A stretch of DNA of 7,145 bases from Brevundimonas sp. Lineage in GTDB: Bacteria > Pseudomonadota > Alphaproteobacteria > Caulobacterales > Caulobacteraceae. Under the pieces are notes generated by a model that was not told the DNA's origin, ran no database searches, and saw only the letters and a program-made list of their open reading frames with translations. Made by a program: the position numbers and the translations under genes. Positions 4,625 to 7,145 of this stretch are shown here, piece by piece. Position 1 is the first letter of the stretch. Each line of letters opens with the position of its first letter. The stretch spans positions 1 to 7,145 of the forward strand of contig JANJTI010000180.1 in assembly GCA_024711185.1 (NCBI GenBank). The letters run 5' to 3'.

Positions 4625-7145
4625 TCAACGCGCCCGGAACGCATCGAGAAGCGCGGCCGGAACCGCCGTCAGGCGCGGTCCGTCGGTCCACACCAAGGCC
4701 GCCTCCACGCGGCGGTCGGGATACAGGCGCTCCAGCACCGAGGCGTAGACCGCCAACTGCAGGAGGTAGGCCGGATCGGCGTCCTCGGCCCGCTCCGGCG
4801 CGGGCCGGTTCGTCTTGTAGTCGACCACGAGAACGCGGTCCGGAGCGACGACCAGGCGATCAATGCGCCCGGCGACGGGCGTCCCGGCGAACTCGCCCGC
4901 GATCGCGACCTCGGCCCGCGAGCCGGGACCGAACACCGGCGCGAAACGATCGTCGGTCAGCACGCCAAGGGCGGCCTCGATCATCTCGACACGCTGGTCG
5001 TCGCTGAGGTCCCGTTCGCGGGACAACAGCCGTTCGGCTGCTCCCCTCCAGCCTTCGGGAGGCAGGTCGGGAAGTCGCTCCAGCAGCCGGTGGATCAGGT
5101 CGCCGCGCCGGAATCGGCCCAGCGGCGCGCCGGCGGCTCCCGCCGTGGCCAGCGGGGACGGCGCGGGAATGCGCAGCATCTCCCCCATGCGCGAGGGCGC
5201 GACCGCCCGCGCCGCCCGGTCCGCGGCGGGAGGCGTCAGAGCCCAGGGCGGAAGGACGGGCGAGGCGGCCGTCGCCGGCGCCGCGCCGCCGGCCGCGCCC
5301 TGCTCCACGCCGAAGCGCAACCGCCCTCCGGCCAGCAGGCGGACCTCGCCCGGCCGGGCTTCCCCCAGGCGCGCGAAAGTCCCGGCGATCACGTCCCACC
5401 AGCTGCCCGGATCGAAGCCTTCCTTCGGCTTGCCCAGCTTGCGGCCCGTGACGATCAGCCGGTCCCGGGCGCGGGTCAGGGCGACATAGAGAAGGCGCAG
5501 CGATTCCGCGTCGGTGCGGTCCACGCGCGCCTGCCGAACGGCCGCCGAAGCGGCGCAATCCTGCTTCGAGCTGGAGGGACACATCAGCCAGGCTTCGCCG
5601 CCGCCGTCCAGCGCCACCGGCAGCAGGGCGGGCCCCTGGGGCTTCGCCTTCGAGGTCGTGTCCGGCAGGATGACGATCGGGGCCTCCAGCCCCTTGGCCC
5701 CATGCACGGTCATCACCCGCACCTCGTCGCGCGCGCCCTCCATCTCGCGCTTCACCTCGACGTCGGCCTGCTCCAGCAGGGCCAGGCAGGTCTCGAGATC
5801 GTGGCCGCCCCGCGCCTCGGCGGCCAGCACCTGCGCCAGGGTCTCGTCGATCGCCTCCTCCGCCTCCCGGCCCAGCCGGTCGAGGATGCGGGCCCGACCC
5901 GACCGTCCGTCCGGGCCGACCCGGTTCAGCGCGGTGGAGAAGAAGGCGAACGGATCGCGGTCAACGGCGACAAGCAGTTCGTCCATCAGGTCCCGGGCGG
6001 CCGCCCACGCCGGTTGCTCGTCGCCTCGCCGCTGCAACTCGCGCCACAGGGAGCGGCCCTGCCGCGCTTCCCTGTCAGCCAATGGATAGAGGGCGTCGTC
6101 GGTCCCGAAATCCGGCAGGTCGCAGAAGGGGCTGCGCAGAATCTCCGCCAGCGTCAGATCGTCGTCGGGGAACAGGGCGAAGCGGGCGAGCGCCATCAGG
6201 TCGTCAAAGACGATGTGGGCCTTGAGCTTCAGACGGTCGGCGCCAGCCACCGGCACGCCATCGGTCTTCAGGGCGCGGATGACCTCCTCGAAGGTGGCGT
6301 CGCGGCGGCGCACCAGCACGAGGAAGTCCCCATAGCGGGCGGGGCGATGGATCGGCCGCCTGTCCGCGTCCGTCGCCCATACCGCTGCGCCGCTCTCGAC
6401 CCGCGCCTTGATCTCCCGCGCCAGCGCCCGGGCCAGCTGCTTGCGGGCGCTGCGGGTGTCCTCCTTGTCGACCGGGGCGTTCCACGCCTCGCGCTCCGGG
6501 GCGGCGGGGTCCTCGAACAGGGGCCACAACTCGACGGAGCCTTGCTGGCCGAGCCGGGCGGGACGGTGCACCGCGATGTCCCCTGTCTCGCCGGTCAGGG
6601 CGCGGGTGCGCTCCGGGCCTTCGAAGGCGGCGTCGACAAAAGCCAGCACCTCCTCGGTCGAGCGGAAGGAGGTGTCGAGCGGCACGTGGCGGAACCGCTC
6701 CGGCGGCACCAGCGCGGCGTGGGCCTGCGCCTCCTGCCGGAGACGCTCCGGTCGCGCCCCCTGGAACGAATAGATCGACTGCTTCTCGTCGCCGACGGCG
6801 AAGACGGTGCGGGGAATGGCGGCGGTGCGTTCGGCCCCCGCGCCGGCGAAGAACGGCTCGGTCAGCGCGCGCAGGATGTCCCACTGCGCAGGCGCCGTGT
6901 CCTGGGCCTCGTCGATCAGCACATGCTCCACGCCGCCGTCCAGCTTGTAGAGCACCCAGGCGGCGGTGGCCCGCCGGGTCAGCAACTCGACCGTCCGCGA
7001 CACGAGGTCCGTGAAGTCGAGCGCCCCGAGGTGACGCTTGCGGGTCTCGTAGAGGGCGGCGTGGACCCGGGCGAGGGTCAGCAGCTTCTCCGTCTCGTCG
7101 GCTATGCGGGCGGCGCGGACGCCGTCGAGGCTGGCCAGGTACCTG
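4625..7145 (-). CDS. addA: Double-strand break repair helicase-nuclease AddA, C-terminal ~840 aa (5' end beyond window)
   Basis: AddA partners with AddB. The complex unwinds and trims broken DNA ends and loads RecA. The visible 839 residues begin [14 protein letters not shown] and lack the N-terminus with the Walker A motif; a full AddA has roughly 1150-1200 residues. Helicase motifs in order are LIDEAQD (76-82, Walker B), [13 protein letters not shown] (118-130, motif III), VHGAKGLE (480-487, motif V) and [11 protein letters not shown] (552-562, motif VI). The RecB-type nuclease follows: His685 in GDLIHRLLE, Asp762 in GRIDRL, Asp775 and Lys777 in VVDYKTN, and Gln796/Tyr800 in LLQLAVYAS. All catalytic residues are present, so both activities should be intact. 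A GTG at 7003 lies inside the gene and is not its start: the frame is open to the window edge with AddA-like sequence (GALDFTDLV). trxA follows 109 bases downstream; addB would be expected upstream. Confidence 0.96.
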   Translation of the reverse strand, partial: RYLASLDGVRAARIADETEKLLTLARVHAALYETRKRHLGALDFTDLVSRTVELLTRRATAAWVLYKLDGGVEHVLIDEAQDTAPAQWDILRALTEPFFAGAGAERTAAIPRTVFAVGDEKQSIYSFQGARPERLRQEAQAHAALVPPERFRHVPLDTSFRSTEEVLAFVDAAFEGPERTRALTGETGDIAVHRPARLGQQGSVELWPLFEDPAAPEREAWNAPVDKEDTRSARKQLARALAREIKARVESGAAVWATDADRRPIHRPARYGDFLVLVRRRDATFEEVIRALKTDGVPVAGADRLKLKAHIVFDDLMALARFALFPDDDLTLAEILRSPFCDLPDFGTDDALYPLADREARQGRSLWRELQRRGDEQPAWAAARDLMDELLVAVDRDPFAFFSTALNRVGPDGRSGRARILDRLGREAEEAIDETLAQVLAAEARGGHDLETCLALLEQADVEVKREMEGARDEVRVMTVHGAKGLEAPIVILPDTTSKAKPQGPALLPVALDGGGEAWLMCPSSSKQDCAASAAVRQARVDRTDAESLRLLYVALTRARDRLIVTGRKLGKPKEGFDPGSWWDVIAGTFARLGEARPGEVRLLAGGRLRFGVEQGAAGGAAPATAASPVLPPWALTPPAADRAARAVAPSRMGEMLRIPAPSPLATAGAAGAPLGRFRRGDLIHRLLERLPDLPPEGWRGAAERLLSRERDLSDDQRVEMIEAALGVLTDDRFAPVFGPGSRAEVAIAGEFAGTPVAGRIDRLVVAPDRVLVVDYKTNRPAPERAEDADPAYLLQLAVYASVLERLYPDRRVEAALVWTDGPRLTAVPAALLDAFRAR

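Noticed and set aside
4516..4644. N-terminal extension of thioredoxin (start at 4644 instead of 4515)
   Set aside because: The added residues are Arg/Pro-rich and unlike thioredoxin. The frame would overlap the addA end, and the internal ATG has a clear GGAG site and the conserved N-terminus.
4860..6884. Minus-strand second-frame ORFs inside addA (240 and 226 codons)
   Set aside because: They are low-complexity Arg/Gly/Ala translations of addA in a shifted frame. The addA frame carries every helicase and nuclease motif without a break, so there is no frameshift.

Overview
The window is GC-rich, gene-dense bacterial chromosome. Several signs point to an alphaproteobacterium of the Caulobacterales type (Caulobacter, Brevundimonas or Phenylobacterium-like). 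These are an AddA-type (not RecBCD) helicase-nuclease, a DUF6894-like small protein beside a Crp/Fnr regulator, an SH3-like envelope protein divergent from a D-2-hydroxyacid dehydrogenase, and a perfect TTAA-N7-TTAAC box of the CtrA cell-cycle regulator. This placement is inferred from protein style and was not tested by a search. There are no tRNA or rRNA genes, CRISPR arrays or mobile elements, and no gene-free stretch above about 150 bases.

Layout. Bases 1-26 are not genomic: they match the end of the Illumina Read 1 adapter with one mismatch, so base 27 is the true contig edge. Three genes then run on the minus strand (in transcription order): an SH3-like domain protein (1286-711), a DUF6894-like protein (637-347) and the N-terminal half of a Crp/Fnr regulator (298-27, cut by the contig end). 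Divergent from the SH3 gene is a D-glycerate dehydrogenase/glyoxylate reductase (1317-2303, plus). It converges on a minus-strand pair, a BLUF-domain protein (3482-3093) followed by a MoeB/ThiF-type adenylyltransferase (3053-2316). A 141-base divergent spacer separates the BLUF gene from hslV (3624, plus). hslV converges on trxA (4515-4180, minus), which lies 109 bases downstream of addA (minus, running off the right end).

How the genes fit together. Most are housekeeping functions: recombinational DNA repair (addA), disulfide reduction (trxA), protein degradation (hslV), sulfur-carrier activation for cofactors (moeB) and glyoxylate/hydroxypyruvate reduction. No multi-gene accessory or defence system is visible, and I do not claim one.

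Points worth a second look. (1) hslV carries an in-frame TAA where the family has Tyr; the missing 12-residue C-terminus is intact just downstream. (2) The BLUF protein has Phe at the position of the photoactive Tyr, while the Asn and Gln flavin contacts remain. (3) A perfect CtrA-type box is written into the first codons of the dehydrogenase, using the only TTA trinucleotides of that gene, close upstream of the divergent SH3 gene. (4) Adapter sequence at the left edge creates a false stop codon. Smaller observations are a 5+5 palindrome between the BLUF gene and hslV, three GANTC sites at the hslV start, and a near-identical 19-base element upstream of both trxA and the DUF6894-like gene.
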